The notes: a model not told the origin generated them from the letters alone. 64,000 bases of DNA from Oscheius onirici (GCA_932521025.1 OW051468.1:3782064-3846063), one strand, 5' to 3'. Shown: positions 1 through 12,055, counted from the stretch's first letter. Numbers and translations are program-made.

Positions 1-224
1 TACGAACCGGGATGACGAGAATATATGTGTAGCTTGTGAACAAGTTCAGAGATTTGTGGGAGGGAAGAAGAAGAAGAAAGACGAGGAGATATCTCGACAG
101 AAGGAGGACGACTACTGGGTTTTGGGGAACAGATCGATAGTACCGGTACAAAGTCACGACTAGAAGGAGGAGGAGGTGTACATTTGGCAATGGGACTATT
201 TACAAGGGAATAGGAGTCTCAGTC

Positions 225-2896
225 TTAACCAATTCCTTGGCCATAACCGCCGACTGAGGATTGTCGGGAAAGTGCCGGAGAGAGGCTGTTCTGTCGAGAA
301 AGCAATGGACTAGAAGGGACAGAGAGCGAATGGATCAGAGTCGGAGGAACCAAGAGTTTGGTCGGAGGAGCGAAGGCCGACTTTTCTCCGGATCCGATGA
401 TGGGAATCGGTATCGACTCGGGATTGAGAGAGAGTAGAGTCATCGGAAGAGGAAGAGGACTGGAAGGAGGAAGAAGACCGACTGGAAATCCATTAGGGAG
501 AGGAGGAATCGGAGAGGGGGAGTTGAGAGACAGTCGACCCAATGCAGCTGACCCATCGCCTTCACGGATGTCGTGAGTTCGGAAATGACGAGTTATCATG
601 TCGCGACGACTCTAAAACTTTACTTTCAGACAGTTTGGAGGGAATAACTCACAGCAGTATAATTGCATTTGGAACACTGATAAGGCTTCTCTCCCGTGTG
701 GGTTCGTTGATGAGTCGAGAGATGGTCACTTCGGGAGAAGACCTGTCCACAGACCAGGCACTCGTAAGGCTTAGCTCCAGTGTGCAGTCGCATGTGTCTC
801 GTCAACATATCACTTCGAGTAAACTTCTTCGGACACTGTGTGCACTTGTGGATTTTGGCGCCCTCATCGAGAGCAGCAGTCGCACTACGATCTCGATGTC
901 GCGAGGCAATGTGCTTCGCCAGACGGTCGTGGCAAGAAAAGCCCTAAATTCGTATATTTCCCAGTTATAAATGTTACTTACCGCTCCACAAGAACTACAG
1001 GCGAAAACGCCGTTGGCAAAGTTGTGAGCAATTGGCTGCTGCTGTCGAGAGACATCAGTCTCTGATCGAGATCTACGCCACAGGGTTGAAGATTTTAGAG
1101 GACCAGCTCCTTCATCGATAGTTGTTTGTCTCTGGAGAGCCTTGGAGGACTGGTCAGTTGGCATCATCAGTGGAGCTCGAGGAATCTACAAGTCTCCTGT
1201 TCGATACATATGAAAAGACAAGACTACCTGCATGAGCACATTGTTCAACAGAGTCATTTGGTTCTCGATCCATCCACTGACAGCCGTAGCGGGAAGGACT
1301 GACTGAAGAGTGGCTGGAGGCGGCGGACTGGCTCGAGAGACACTGCGAAGTTCGGACTCGTCTACTTCTGAGCCAGTTGTGGATGGTGGAGGACTGGAAC
1401 TACTCCTGTGTCTCTTCTGATCCGCTTCCTGTTGGTACTTCTGGAGCAGACGCTTCTTGTACTGTCCGGAGGAGCTGGCTACAGGAACGGAGATGGTCGA
1501 GTGAGGGACAAATTTGTCCTCGATTGGAGACATATCCGAGTCTGAACGACTTCTCTCCCGAGACTGCTCGTCCAGACTTGTACTCGGAACCAGGAGATGG
1601 TGACGATTACTCATGGAACTGCTACTTCGGATAGGATCAAAACTAAACATCCGATGTTTGAAGATGTGAGAAACAAAAGTACCTGAAGTGATGGAAAGCG
1701 GAGTGAACACTCGGACTGAGATTTGGAGATCGAGCGAAGGAAGAAAAGGGAGTTTCATCTCCATCGGAAAAGGGAGAATAGGGAGCTGGAGAGAGCATGA
1801 ATCCAGGCGAATTTAGTTCCTTGTCATCGAGATCAAAACTGCTCTTGTGATGGTCTCTGTAAGCCATCCAAGGGCCAAGTCCCGAATTCGAATGGACCGA
1901 TATGCTGCTTCTGGGCGATGATCCCAGATCCGAAGTTGCATAGTTCGGAGACAACAAAGGCGAAAGCTTTCCGAAATCATGTCCGTATGTGCTTGTCAAC
2001 TGAAAAGATTCCTTGTCTGATTCATTTTACACCTTTCCCGCCAGTGGCGGCCCAAGATAAAGAGAGAAAGGGCAACATGTGTTTCTCCCCGATCCCCCGT
2101 CTGATCGGAGGAAAATATTTCCACAAGAACTTACCAAGTTAATACGACTCATGGCTTCGGAAGATAGAGGAGGACAAAGTCTTCGAAGTCGAGTAGCTGG
2201 CGATGTGGGAGACGGAACTGGCGAAGTAGGTTGTGAGGGTCCTTGTTCGCAGATCAACGGCGGCGGCTGAAATATGATATTTTTTTTGGAACAGGAAGGG
2301 TGGGAAGTGGATCCTTCTTTATTTGACGAACGATTCACAGGATGAATTTCTTAAGTTTCAATTGTTCACACGAGGTGTTCCAACGTGGTAAGAATTGGCT
2401 TAATTTGTATTCAGCTCGGTAAAAAGAAGATTGAAATTTCACCGAATAAGTGAGGAATGTCGGAGGTTAAAAAGAGCAAGAAAGGGCTGTCCGAATCAAT
2501 CGAGCCAGCTGATGGTTCCGGCCTCGGGAGGGGTCACACAGCTGACAAAATGAACTAAAGTCCCGCTTTTTAACATTCAAAAAAAGATTGAATCTCAACC
2601 GATTGACGTATGGAAATGCAACGGCCAAGGGCTCATCCCCTAGTGACGCAAATGGATTACGGTATGGACAGGGAGCGACAGAGCGACAGTACCTTGTGGG
2701 TGGTGGTGTGGGAGGTTGTCAAAGCCGTCGGGAGCTGGAGAGTCGGCGGACGCAATGGCGTCTCTGAAAGTTTTTATTTGTATTTTTAGAGAAAGTAGAT
2801 CTGATTAGAAGAGACAAGGAACTCACCCGCCACAGCTGGAGACAGACTCATCTCCTCGTCCTTGTTCAATTCAAACCAATCTGAAAGAAACTCCAT
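225..2896 (-). CDS. klu: Klumpfuss-like C2H2 zinc-finger transcription factor
   Basis: Nuclear DNA-binding protein of the EGR/WT1-related Klumpfuss group. Eight exons keep phase throughout: 2827-2896, 2693-2763, 2135-2266, 1683-1999, 1228-1642, 982-1185, 653-943 and 225-611, giving about 628 residues. The C-terminal third holds four fingers. The first is degenerate (CSSCG...H...H). The next three carry the family signatures [32 protein letters not shown] and [13 protein letters not shown], which match Klumpfuss closely. The N-terminal half is Ser/Pro-rich and low complexity, as expected of a transactivation region, and the tail after the fingers is rich in [13 protein letters not shown] sequence. 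The start (M-E-F-L-S-D-W) is the least certain part, because the CTTTCAG inside its first codons could instead be an acceptor for an upstream exon. A 133-bp intron (2000-2134) contains a possible extra exon that breaks frame, so I left it out. Confidence 0.85.
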
Positions 2897-4477
2897 TTCA
2901 TAGGTTTACGCGAAAAAGAAGAGGAAAAAACTCGTGAGTTGAACTATACTCGCCCTTTTTGACTCTCTTTCTGCTCATTTTCGAGTCAGGTTTCAGCTGG
3001 CGGATGATGTGATCCGATTGAGAGTGGGGGAAGCCGGGTCCGCTCAAAACAACCCCCGACGACTAATAGGATTAGGATTTTGGTAAATTGAGGATTAGAA
3101 GGAAGAAAGGGACGGTGTCGTGGGAGGACGAAGGAGTTGGATTGGATTGAGACAGATCTTCGAAAGAGTCATTTTGTTACCATTCTGATGGTAAAGCCTT
3201 GTAAAGTGTATCATAGTTGTCCGATAGATATGAGAACTAAAAAGTAGTGAAGCAACACATATTACCGAAGAAACAGGGAGAGCAAGAAGTGCTGTGCAAA
3301 AGCCTGCATGGAGTCCTTCTGATGTGAAAAAAGAAGCTTTGGAAGGATTCTTTCGACATCTCAATCTAGAGAAAAGCACCTTGACGCCTGTTTTCCATAT
3401 ATTTCGGTCAGTCGTGCAAAGTTTCAATTGGCGATTATTTAAAGGTCGCCAATTCAGCTGTTCTAGACTTTTCGATTCAGAGAAAGTCATCAATTTCGAA
3501 GCAGACTTGTGGGTGGTAATTAGGGTAAGCGGGAGTGGAGACGACTTGTCACTCAAAAACACGGTGTGGCAGGTCATGTGTTTACTCGCTCTCCTCTTTT
3601 CGAACTGTCCCGGATCATCTCGAAAAGGTGCGAGAAAAACAACGGAGAAAGGGAGAATAGATGAGCCGGTGGGCGTCTTTGCTAATCTGGCTTTGACGTA
3701 ATCAAAGGCTCTTCATTGTAGAAAAGACACAAAGATCTTCGAGATAAAAGCTCGCAATGGAGGACTTTTCAAAAGACTGTGAATAGTCCATTTCCAGTTC
3801 CAATCTGAGAAAATAATAGCCTATTTTCGAAACATTCATGTTCGAAGAGGTTTCACCGGCTCAAAACATGTTGTTGTGCAATGTTCTGCAACCTTTAAGA
3901 TCCGATCACCAACTACATACTGTGCCACTGAAGAGAAGCACACAATTGTCCCAACAAATCAAGGCAGAAGCTGGATGTTTGTGTACGTGACTGTTCAAAC
4001 AAATACGGTAGCACGAGCGCCTCCGATAGGCTCGTTATCACACAATTTCCAGCTAAAAGTTCTGATCTTTTCTTTCAGATTTCCTATATTTTTGCTTGGA
4101 GACTTTTGTGCTGGTGATCACAAGAAGCCCTACTTCCGACCGTCATTGTGTCCAACAGGCTTCGCCAATCTTGCAACATTGAAGAGATTAGCTGACAGGA
4201 GTACTTAGCAAAAACAACTGGAACGTCTACTGTTCCTCCAGGCGAGAAGAGGGGTTTTGAGAAGACGGATAGACTTCGATATCTCCTGTGTTAATTTCGA
4301 GAAAGCATCAATCAAAGATTGAACTAGAGAGCAATCGACTAAAACGACCACCTTCTCCTTCTAGGAGGCCGTTTCGGATGCATGAGCCTCACGCGATATA
4401 CCCAGACCCGTGTGGGTGGTTTTATTAACGAGCCAAGCGTGTGTGTGGATGATTGAACATGAGCCTCAGGAGAGAAA

Positions 4478-4825
4478 ATGACTGTTTCCCTAGTTCTTTC
4501 TGCAGACCAAGACAAAAATCCAGATCAATTAGCCGAAATGGAAAGCTTAGTCAAGATTCGCATGAAAGAGCTCATTAATCCACCCTCGGTTCTGGAGCTA
4601 GAGGGGGATAGTCTTCTCGTAATTGTTAATGCATAGGACTCGGAGTGGGACGACTAGACCGGATAAACTCGTGTCGGAATTACTAAACAGAAAGAGGCTT
4701 TCATGGAAGAAGAGGTCTTTTCTCTTCCAGAATCTCAGTTTGCCGTTCTTGACCAGGAAGCCCCAATTAAATAGAAAGTTGAAGCTGTCTTTGAAATGAA
4801 CCCAAAGATCGAGAGTGACTCATGA
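4478..4825 (+). pseudogene. Decayed reading frame of unknown family
   Basis: One frame of 116 codons starting with ATG reads as plausible acidic, soluble protein (for example MTVSLVLSADQDKNPDQLAE and EEEVFSLPESQFAVLD) but is broken by four in-frame stops: TAG, TAG, TAA, TAG. No frame change is needed across the region, and no donor/acceptor pair removes all four stops. Each stop is one C-to-T change from a glutamine codon. I do not recognise the family. It may instead be a chance frame. Confidence 0.35.
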
Positions 4826-5286
4826 AATACAGTAAGAGAGAAAGTAAACAGAACATTTGGAATGAGAAATGATCCGAGTCTGAGCCGGAAGAGTATCGCT
4901 CTCTCTGTTTATCCTAGTCGTGTTTTCCCTCCTCCCCCTCGATCAAAAAGGAAAACTGCATAATTGAACCCGGGAGAAAACGTGAGAGGAAGAAATCAGT
5001 AGAGCACCCGACGGAACAGAGATTTACTGATCGGCTCCCGGAGCTACGTAGCATATAAGCGAACCCTACTATCTTGATTGCTTGACTGCTTTTTTCGCGT
5101 TTGCGTGGGTCAAAGAACACATTTTGAGAGTTCAATAAGGCTAGACGGGTGAAAAAGAAGGATTGTAATTCGATTCATTAGACGAACAATTGGCATTCAT
5201 TCCCGGATGTTTTTTCCCACAAAAACGTTGTCTGTAAAATACGCTACAGCCCGCGGCAGCAATGGAGCGCGCGACATGGCGCCCCC

Positions 5287-5575
5287 GCGCCAGTTTTCAT
5301 AAGATAACTCAGCCGTTTCTCGACGGATTTGGCTCAAATTTGGACAGGAGAAACTTGAGATGGTTCCCCAGGATGGTTATTTTTTGTTTTTCGAAATTCA
5401 TCTTTTTGGCCGAAATATGATCATTTCAATTTTGTAAATGTCGGTTCTCGGCCATAAAATCGAATTTCGAAAAAGAAACAAAAAAAAGTTCTGGGGAATC
5501 ATCTCAAGATTCTGCTGTCCAAATTTGAGCCAAATCCGTCGAGAAACGGCTGAGTTATCTTATGAAAACTGGCGC
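5287..5575. repeat. Foldback element A (about 289 bp)
   Basis: The outer sequence GCGCCAGTTTTCATAAGATA at 5287 is repeated as its reverse complement ending at 5575. Complementarity runs inward for roughly 140 bp per arm with few mismatches (CTCAGCCGTTTCTCGACGG, GGCTCAAATTTGG, then the CCCCAGA region). The short centre is AT-rich. This is the layout of a non-autonomous foldback/MITE-type transposon. No transposase is encoded. Confidence 0.8.
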
Positions 5576-5804
5576 GGGTTGCACGCGCGCTCACCCTTTG
5601 TGCATCGCGGCGGCATTTCTTGGCGTTACATGCGTATAACTTTATAAATGTTATTATATAAATTTACAGTTATATTTTAAGGAATTTGGGCCTAAAACCA
5701 GAATAGGGCTATATTTCACGTCTACCTAGTTTTCACGAGACTGGATGCACTTCTCCAAACGGAAGTCTCGTTTTCTACTCGAAGAAATGGTTTTCCTGTT
5801 TAAT

Positions 5805-6001
5805 GATGTTCTACAAAGTTGAAGAGTGAATCATGCGTTACAATTTTGTAAAATATCGCAAAGCTGTACAATTTCGTTTTCAATCCAAAAAATGCTGCAA
5901 AGCGTCGCGATGTGAAATAGTACCAGAAGGCGTACTTTTTCAGCGTAGTAACTTCTACAAAATTGTAGCCCTTTATCTGCTCTTCAACTTTGTAGAACAT
6001 C
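5805..6001. repeat. Foldback element B (about 197 bp)
   Basis: The left arm GATGTTCTACAAAGTTGAAG (5805) is mirrored by CTTCAACTTTGTAGAACATC ending at 6001, with further inner pairing of ACAATTTTGTA against CTACAAAATTGT. It lies about 230 bp from foldback A. Diverged relatives of both appear together near 35.5-36.0 kb, so A and B may be parts of one compound element. Confidence 0.65.
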
Positions 6002-6197
6002 GCTAAGCACAAAAATCATGTCTTCCACATGAAAAAGGCACGGATTGTAGCGGGGTGGCGACCAAAATAGTTTTTACACAACAAAGAAATTTACGCGATT
6101 GTGAACGAAAACAGCCAACAAAATGGTTTTCCAACGCTAGAATATGCCTAAAAACGGTAAATTATATTTGCAAAAACCAAAAAAACTGCAAAAACAT

Positions 6198-6263
6198 CGG
6201 CTGGGATCGAACCCTGGTTGCTCATGTAACGCCTGGCGCGCTAACCACTGGACCATGCGGACG
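6198..6263 (-). repeat. tRNA-like fragment (A and B boxes)
   Basis: On the minus strand the sequence contains TGGTCCAGTGGTTAG (RNA polymerase III A-box form) and, about 30 nt downstream, GGGTTCGATCC (B-box form). The anticodon arm and acceptor stem do not pair, so this is a decayed tRNA or tRNA-derived SINE fragment rather than a working tRNA. It lies next to foldback elements A and B. Confidence 0.55.
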
Positions 6264-7523
6264 CGGCAGCGGCTACTCAAAAAAAAAATCGGCCCAGTCG
6301 GTCCATGTCGCGGCCCGCGGGCTGTGACGCATATCTGCATTACATCGTTTTCTGTCAGACTTTTTAAAAAGTCTCAAAAAAGATTAAATGCGAATGAACA
6401 TCGTAGCAGAGAATCCATTAGTTTCAACAATTGGATAACGCTGTACAGAATCATTTTAACTGCTTTGACTACCGTTATTTCCTACTTTGCCAGATCTGTA
6501 TGGAGAGTACAAGGTAGGAAGTATTGTAACGTGTTCGACGGATAGGAAGGCATGCTGATGAAAGTAGAATAGGAAACATGACACACGGTCATGCTTCCTA
6601 ACTTCCCGTGCATCTAATAGGGTCGTATGATCTGTTCAAAAAGAAGTGGGACTACCGTAACATTAGCTCTTCCCTTCGAGAGCCACTTAGCATGCGAAAG
6701 TTGAATACTTAGACAATAAATTTGAAAGATACGCTGCGAAAGTTGGAATTTGTTGGCTGAGTATCCAATTTATACCTGCTAAGAGGGTCTCGAAGGAAAG
6801 AGCTAAAGTCATAATCCCTCTTCGTTTTGAACAAATCATAGAAATCAAATCAAATTGTAGGTAAACGATGCAGGTCCAGAAATCCACAATGAGGAACATG
6901 ACAGACTTTATATGAGTTTTTAGGAGACAGGAAACTGATGGGAACATTCTCAAGAGAGTTCAGTTCAAAAGCGAACAGAGTCAAGAAATTGAGAATCATC
7001 AGACGAAGCGGAGAAGAGATTTCTTCTAAGTGGCTAGATCTCAAAGGAGTTGATCGCGTCAATGGCATAAAAAGAGAGATCGGTTCCTAGACAACGAGAC
7101 TGACACACAGGGAATAATTGTGGCAAAAAGAATATATTGAGAACGAGTCAAATGGAACGATCGATTTGCGGGAGGGCGCCCACCCCCACAGAGAGAGTGA
7201 GGGAGGCAAGCCCACGGGCATTAACAGAAGGAATAGAGGAAGCGAAAAAGAGGGAGAGTTGTTCCAATTCCAATCAGTCGGAAAATGTGTACAACTCAAG
7301 AAGGCTCATCCCACGACGCGTCGTTCTCTTAGTCCCCCTCAAAGCCTCTTTTGACCAGATGGCTTATCTTCTTCTACCTAAAGCCTCTTTCTACGAAACT
7401 GTCATTTGTATAATTGAGCGACGAAGAAGGCAAAATACTGGCCAGTCAGTCCGTGACTGGACCAATGCTGAGGGTGTAATGGGGCTCAGAAAACACCCGT
7501 TCCCCTGGGAGGAGGTGTACTAG

Positions 7524-7545
7524 CAGAGAGAGAGAGAGAGAGAGA
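7524..7545 (+). repeat. AG dinucleotide microsatellite
   Basis: An uninterrupted (AG)n run of about 10 units, in non-coding DNA. Confidence 0.9.
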
Positions 7546-7893
7546 CTACTCTCGACTATAGTCAGACTCTGTGAAAATTGATGGAAGTCAACTGACTCCA
7601 GCTTGAAAAAAGTTCTTTGTGGATTACGGTGTTATGTAGATTACCTCCTCCCGATAGGACCACGAACGAAAAACAACCGGATTTGAGTAATTCTGTCATG
7701 TGTCCGGGAAATGTTATGCGTTGAAATAGAACAGAAGGGAGTCTTGTACGGGAACACGGAGAACTGATCGAGAAAGAGAATTTTATAAATATCCTGTCCC
7801 AACTCTATACTCTTGGACATGGGCATTTCGAACAACTACTGACATCAAGATCGCCAATTTCTTTCGGTTCAAAATTCAGTTGAAAAGAAGCCT

Positions 7894-8095
7894 TAAAGTC
7901 TGTTAAAAAAAAGAACAGTAACCCATAAATATTTCGCTTCGAGAACCACAAACCCTTGATTTTCAGGGTAAACTGCAATTCAAACCGATTTCTTGATTTT
8001 CTCAACGGTGAATTGCCGCGCTTGAGTGGTTTGTGGTTCTCGAAGCGAAATATTTATGAGTTACTGTTGCGTTCTTTTTTTTTTAACAGACTTTA
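7894..8095. repeat. MITE-like inverted-repeat element (about 202 bp)
   Basis: The terminal sequence TAAAGTCTGTTAAAAAA and in particular ATAAATATTTCGCTTCGAG plus AACCACAAACC recur as reverse complements on the right side, ending CAGACTTTA at 8095. Arms are about 65 bp and the unpaired centre about 70 bp. No coding capacity. I saw no convincing target-site duplication. Confidence 0.8.
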
Positions 8096-9479
8096 CCGTC
8101 ATCCGTCTTCCAGAGAGACATTATCTCGAAACGGGGGATGAGTCTACTCATCCTCTCCGAAATCAGCTTGTTTTTCCGACGACCTTATCAGAAAAAGGTA
8201 GTCTGGAATTAGTTTCAGCTTACTGTACGAGTAAGAGACATTGTGCCTAAGACGATTCTTCTGACGAATGACCAGAAATAGTCTATCCAATTTGAGCTAT
8301 GAACGGATGCAACCCGTGTGAGTACGAATTACAAGCCTTATTCAATATAAATCCAAGCTCTAACATAAAGCTGTGTGCTCTCTTTTACCCTAATTTCTGT
8401 GAAAATGCAAATGATGTCGATCTCGCCTTCCAAATCTCCCGTCATCTAATTATCATCGCCGATTATCCGATAGACACTGAGCTATTCCTGTCAGCTTTGC
8501 AGAGTGGTCTCTGATTGTAAGCGGAGGGAGTACAGATCGAAGATGAACCTTTGTTTATAGGAGGATTCTTTGGGAGTCAGGCCAGTGGAAAGTTGAGATA
8601 TTGTTGATTTCTGACCGGTACAAAATATTCTTTCATCGAGTAGACGGAAAGAGTGCGATCAGATACCTACAACAGATACAAGTTGAGTACAACAGTTCTA
8701 CGAGGAAGCCGGACCTCTGACCTCAGTGGCCTATTTTTAGTGACTATAGTTCTGTTGCTCTGAAATTGAAGAATGGCCAATGAAGAAGCCTTGTTTTGGC
8801 TATTTGAGAGCCCGATTCCCAAAGGCCCAATAGACGCGACCCACCCGCGATACTGATTTATTGAAAGAGGCTAAAAGAGTAGTGGGTAATGAGGGAGAAG
8901 AAACGGTCGAATGGAGACGAATCGCTCCTTTCAATGTTTTTGTTATACGGAGATTTAGAATGAGTCAGGAGAAACAGTTCTAATGAGATTATGAGAAGAC
9001 GACATTCGAATTAAAAGTACGCTCATCTTCAGTCCTTTTAGGGTCTGGGGACAGTTTCAAGTATTCTCTTTGCACAATCTTTTTAAATCTGTTTGAATCG
9101 GAGTTTCTGACTTTTTTTTGAGCTGCTCAGTCAAGGTAAGCGATTTCTGACCATTCATCTAGATGAAAATGAATGTGTTGTTGCTAGCGGTACTAAAGTG
9201 GTACAGGTGCTGCACAAATTTCTGAATAATTCTTGGAGCAGATTCCTTGACTCAATCGAGACACGTCAGGTTCAAGTCGAGTTTTCTCAACTATTCTAGC
9301 TCCGCACCTCCTGCTGTGCGGATGTCGTCTACTACTTGTTTTTTTTACTAGGTCAGGTGTTTCTTCTACTCTGACAGAAGAGTTACATTAGACACTGACA
9401 ATCGGACAATGCGAACAGTAGCGCCACAGACAGTTGCGTTCGTTTGAAAAGTAGAGAGATGTCAATGTGAGAGTCTGAC

Positions 9480-9595
9480 AACCTTCGAAAGAAGGTGTCA
9501 TGTTCGGTTCATTGTGTATCTCCTTGAATCCACAGCGGTGTTTGGCATAGTTCTTGGAGACCCGAGGGATATCAGGGTTCTTGTACATAAAATAC
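9480..9595 (-). repeat. KHRCG-encoding repeat, copy 1
   Basis: The minus strand encodes a peptide containing SKNYAKHRCGFKEI followed by NMTPSFEGC. Two related copies lie at 13990-14100 and 14440-14565; all share the DNA core CCACAGCGGTGTTTGG or a close variant. This copy is open at protein level but has no recognisable gene around it, so it looks like a fragment of a dispersed or decayed small gene family. Family unknown. Confidence 0.4.
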
Positions 9596-10394
9596 TTTTA
9601 CAACTGACTGTCACATTGTCGCCTTTCTTCTTTCCAAAAGAACGCAAGTCTAGGTGGCGCCACTGCTCGCAATGTCCGATTGACAGTGTCTAATATAATT
9701 GCTCCGTCAGAGTAGAAAAGTAGAAACATCTGACCTGGTAGAAGACGTAGTAGACTGCATCCGCACAATAGGACTGAAGAGAACTTGTTCTTTGACAAGA
9801 CAAGACTTGTCGAGGTTTCGACAAGTCGGTAATTTTAAAAATTGAATCTTTCGGGATAATAAATGAACGAAACAAATTGACATGTTTTGAAATTTTATTA
9901 TCAGCCAGAAGAGTTGGTTGTGTGGTATTACACTTTCCAGTGGTCCTGTCATTTCTGCTCTTCAGTAAGAGGAAGGCTTCATTCCAACCTTTATATCTTC
10001 CAGACATTTGGAAACTCAACTGATTTTTGTCCATCTTGTTAGTCGATATGTTTTCTGGGACGAAATTCAAGATCAACAACCGTAGAGAGAATTGTGGAAA
10101 CTGAACGTTTATTTTTTTGAGAATCCAATAAAAACTCCTGAACTTACAAATATGATGACTGCATTGCTGTCCAAAAATATTTTTCACAGTTCCACCTATT
10201 AGACCACCCAGAAGTCTCTCTACCGATTCAAAAAGTCAGTCTCTCTCCCGATCAGATAGCAGTTGACCTTCACCCTACTTCTTCGCCCGACTCTTTTCTC
10301 GTATGACTGATCTCGGCCCAGTCGTATCGATTTATCCTGACTATTTGCGGATTTTGGCCGTCTGTTTATCCCCTAATGTTCCCCTTTTCAGCAA

Positions 10395-12050
10395 ATGCTG
10401 ACATCAGTTCTGGTCACAGGTGGTCTAGGCGGTCTAGGTGGAGCCATTGTTCAACATCTGGCACATAATACGGAAGTCACTGTTGTTGTTTTGGACAATC
10501 TGAACTCTCCAAGTGTGGGTCTATTTTCCTTTGAGGATAACCAGCAAAATTTCAGTTGGATGTCCGTTCTTTCGGTTCAAGAGTCAATTTTTATCGCGGT
10601 GACGTGTGTAATGAGCAACTCGTGTCTCATCTTCTGGAGAGACATTCCGTCGAAACTGTCATCGACTGTAGTAGTCGAGCTACTCCCACGTCTGTTCTCA
10701 ACGCCGCCAATGTTCTAAAGGTAACTCATTCCCAGTTAATTCCAGATACTTTCCAGAACTTTACCCATCTTCTGGAAGCTGTTCGTCCTCACAAAAGTCT
10801 GAAACATTTCGTTTTGGCCAGTCGACCACAGAAGCCTTTCGAGGACCAGCCACTATGTCCAGGAGACTTTGATATGGCCTCCATGATGTCAGCCGAGGCT
10901 ATGCTCCATTCATACGTGATTTCATACCGACTCCCGTTGGTAACAGCCAGAGTTGCCCATCTGGCTGAAAGAAGTACTGGTTTGAAGGGTAAGATTACTT
11001 TAGATTTCATAAATAGAACTTTAAAGGAACGGTCAACTTGATCTCGTCCTCGGACGCCGCGAAAGGAGTTGTTGCCGCGACAGCCGGCTCTCCTGCTTCT
11101 GTTTACAATATCGTCGGACCAAGAGACTTTGATCTAGAGACCAAGACGGTACAATCGTTGACTTCAATTTAAATAATGTCTTTAGAACATGGCAACAAAA
11201 TTCAATACGGCTAAGACTACTCAAGAGCTCGGATTCACGGCTTCGAATGTTGTCTTGTCTGAAAGTCAAAAAGAAAAGAAAATTGAAGGATTGGAAAAAG
11301 TCTTGGTCTATGGAAGTGGACCAGTCTATGACAGACTGAAGAAACAGCTTGGAAAGAAGGGAGTTGAATTCGAGGAAGGCAAGACCTGGCCAGGTAAACA
11401 TTCAGTAACTCGAGTTGTTATCTTCGATGTTATCGACGTTGGCACAATTTTGAAAGAAGAATAAATTTGAGGACCTTAAGGCTGGAACAGTGACAAGGAA
11501 GTCTCGGACGAGTTGATTTATTCCGCCCTTTCTCATCTGATCTGTGTCTGTACTTCTATCGACGAAGGAGAAGGCACCCCCTGTGAACGGCTCAAACTCA
11601 ACACTTATGGTCTTCTTTTTCCTCCTTGGCAACTGGCCAGCTTCTGTGAAAAGAGAGGAATTCATTATACGTTCATCGGCTCTGACCAGCTGTTCTCTCC
11701 ATCTGAAATGGAAAAGAGCCCTTTAAAGGTAAGGAAACATAGTATGAGAAAACGGAGAAGGTTTAGGAGGACGTGAACGGAAACAACCAAGAGACGAATC
11801 AGGGTCCAGTCAAGACTTATACCGAGAGGCTTCTCAACCACTTCCCCGAAACCTTGAAGGTATGGTTTCTTGTACAATAATAACAGAAAAACTTCAGTTC
11901 CGTTTGGGAGAAGACTCTGCTACTGATGAGACTCTGAACAAGGCTCTCTCCCTATCCCTCTCTCGTGGATCGGGACTCTTCAATGCAGTCGCTCCAGAAG
12001 TTTCTTCTCATTTGGATGGAACCAAATTTCAGAAAAACACGGTAGCTTGA
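10395..12050 (+). CDS. Two-domain nucleotide-sugar SDR protein (RmlB-like plus RmlD-like)
   Basis: Eight exons in phase (10395-10514, 10556-10720, 10757-10988, 11027-11148, 11186-11393, 11481-11728, 11767-11859, 11898-12050) encode about 446 residues. The N-terminal half is an extended short-chain dehydrogenase with a Rossmann motif at residues 8-15 (TGGLGGLGG). The C-terminal half starts a second Rossmann-like unit (VLVYGSGPVYDRLKKQLGKK) and has the GIHYTFIG strand typical of dTDP-4-dehydrorhamnose reductase/RHM-type proteins. Members of these families make deoxysugars such as rhamnose. Oddly, where dTDP-glucose 4,6-dehydratases carry the catalytic YxxxK, this protein has DFDMASMMSAEAML, so Tyr and Lys appear lost. 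Either the domain is a pseudoenzyme or it has a non-catalytic partner role. TTTTCAG ends four bases before the ATG triplet, a possible trans-splice site. AATAAA overlaps the stop codon. Confidence 0.65.
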
Positions 12051-12055
12051 ATAAA
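12050..12055 (+). terminator. Polyadenylation signal AATAAA
   Basis: AATAAA begins on the last base of the SDR stop codon (TGA-ATAAAG), implying a very short 3' UTR. Confidence 0.6.

Larger units (their letters stand above)
2897..10394. other. Gene-poor region with repeats
   Basis: About 7.5 kb between the start of the Klumpfuss-like gene and the SDR gene. No recognisable intact gene. It holds a decayed reading frame (4478-4825), two foldback elements (5287-5575 and 5805-6001), a tRNA-like fragment (6198-6263), an AG microsatellite (7524-7545), a 202-bp inverted-repeat element (7894-8095) and one copy of a KHRCG-encoding repeat (9480-9595). An open stretch at 3294-3537 (+) ends at a good donor (AGG|GTAAGC) and reads like protein, but I could not connect it to other exons. 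Much of the rest could be regulatory DNA of the divergently placed transcription-factor gene. Confidence 0.5.

Noticed and set aside
2035..2100. Extra 66-bp exon in the Klumpfuss-like gene
   Set aside because: Splice sites exist, but using it in phase creates a stop in the next exon. Skipping it keeps frame across eight exons.
3294..3701. 135-codon frame ending near a GTAAGC donor
   Set aside because: Looks partly coding, but no acceptor-linked neighbours or family could be found, and a 160-codon frame overlaps it on the other strand.
8299..8514. 71-codon plus-strand frame, MNGCNPCEYELQALFNIN
   Set aside because: Amino-acid mix is protein-like, but there is no promoter, splice partner or family match. 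Possible fragment only.
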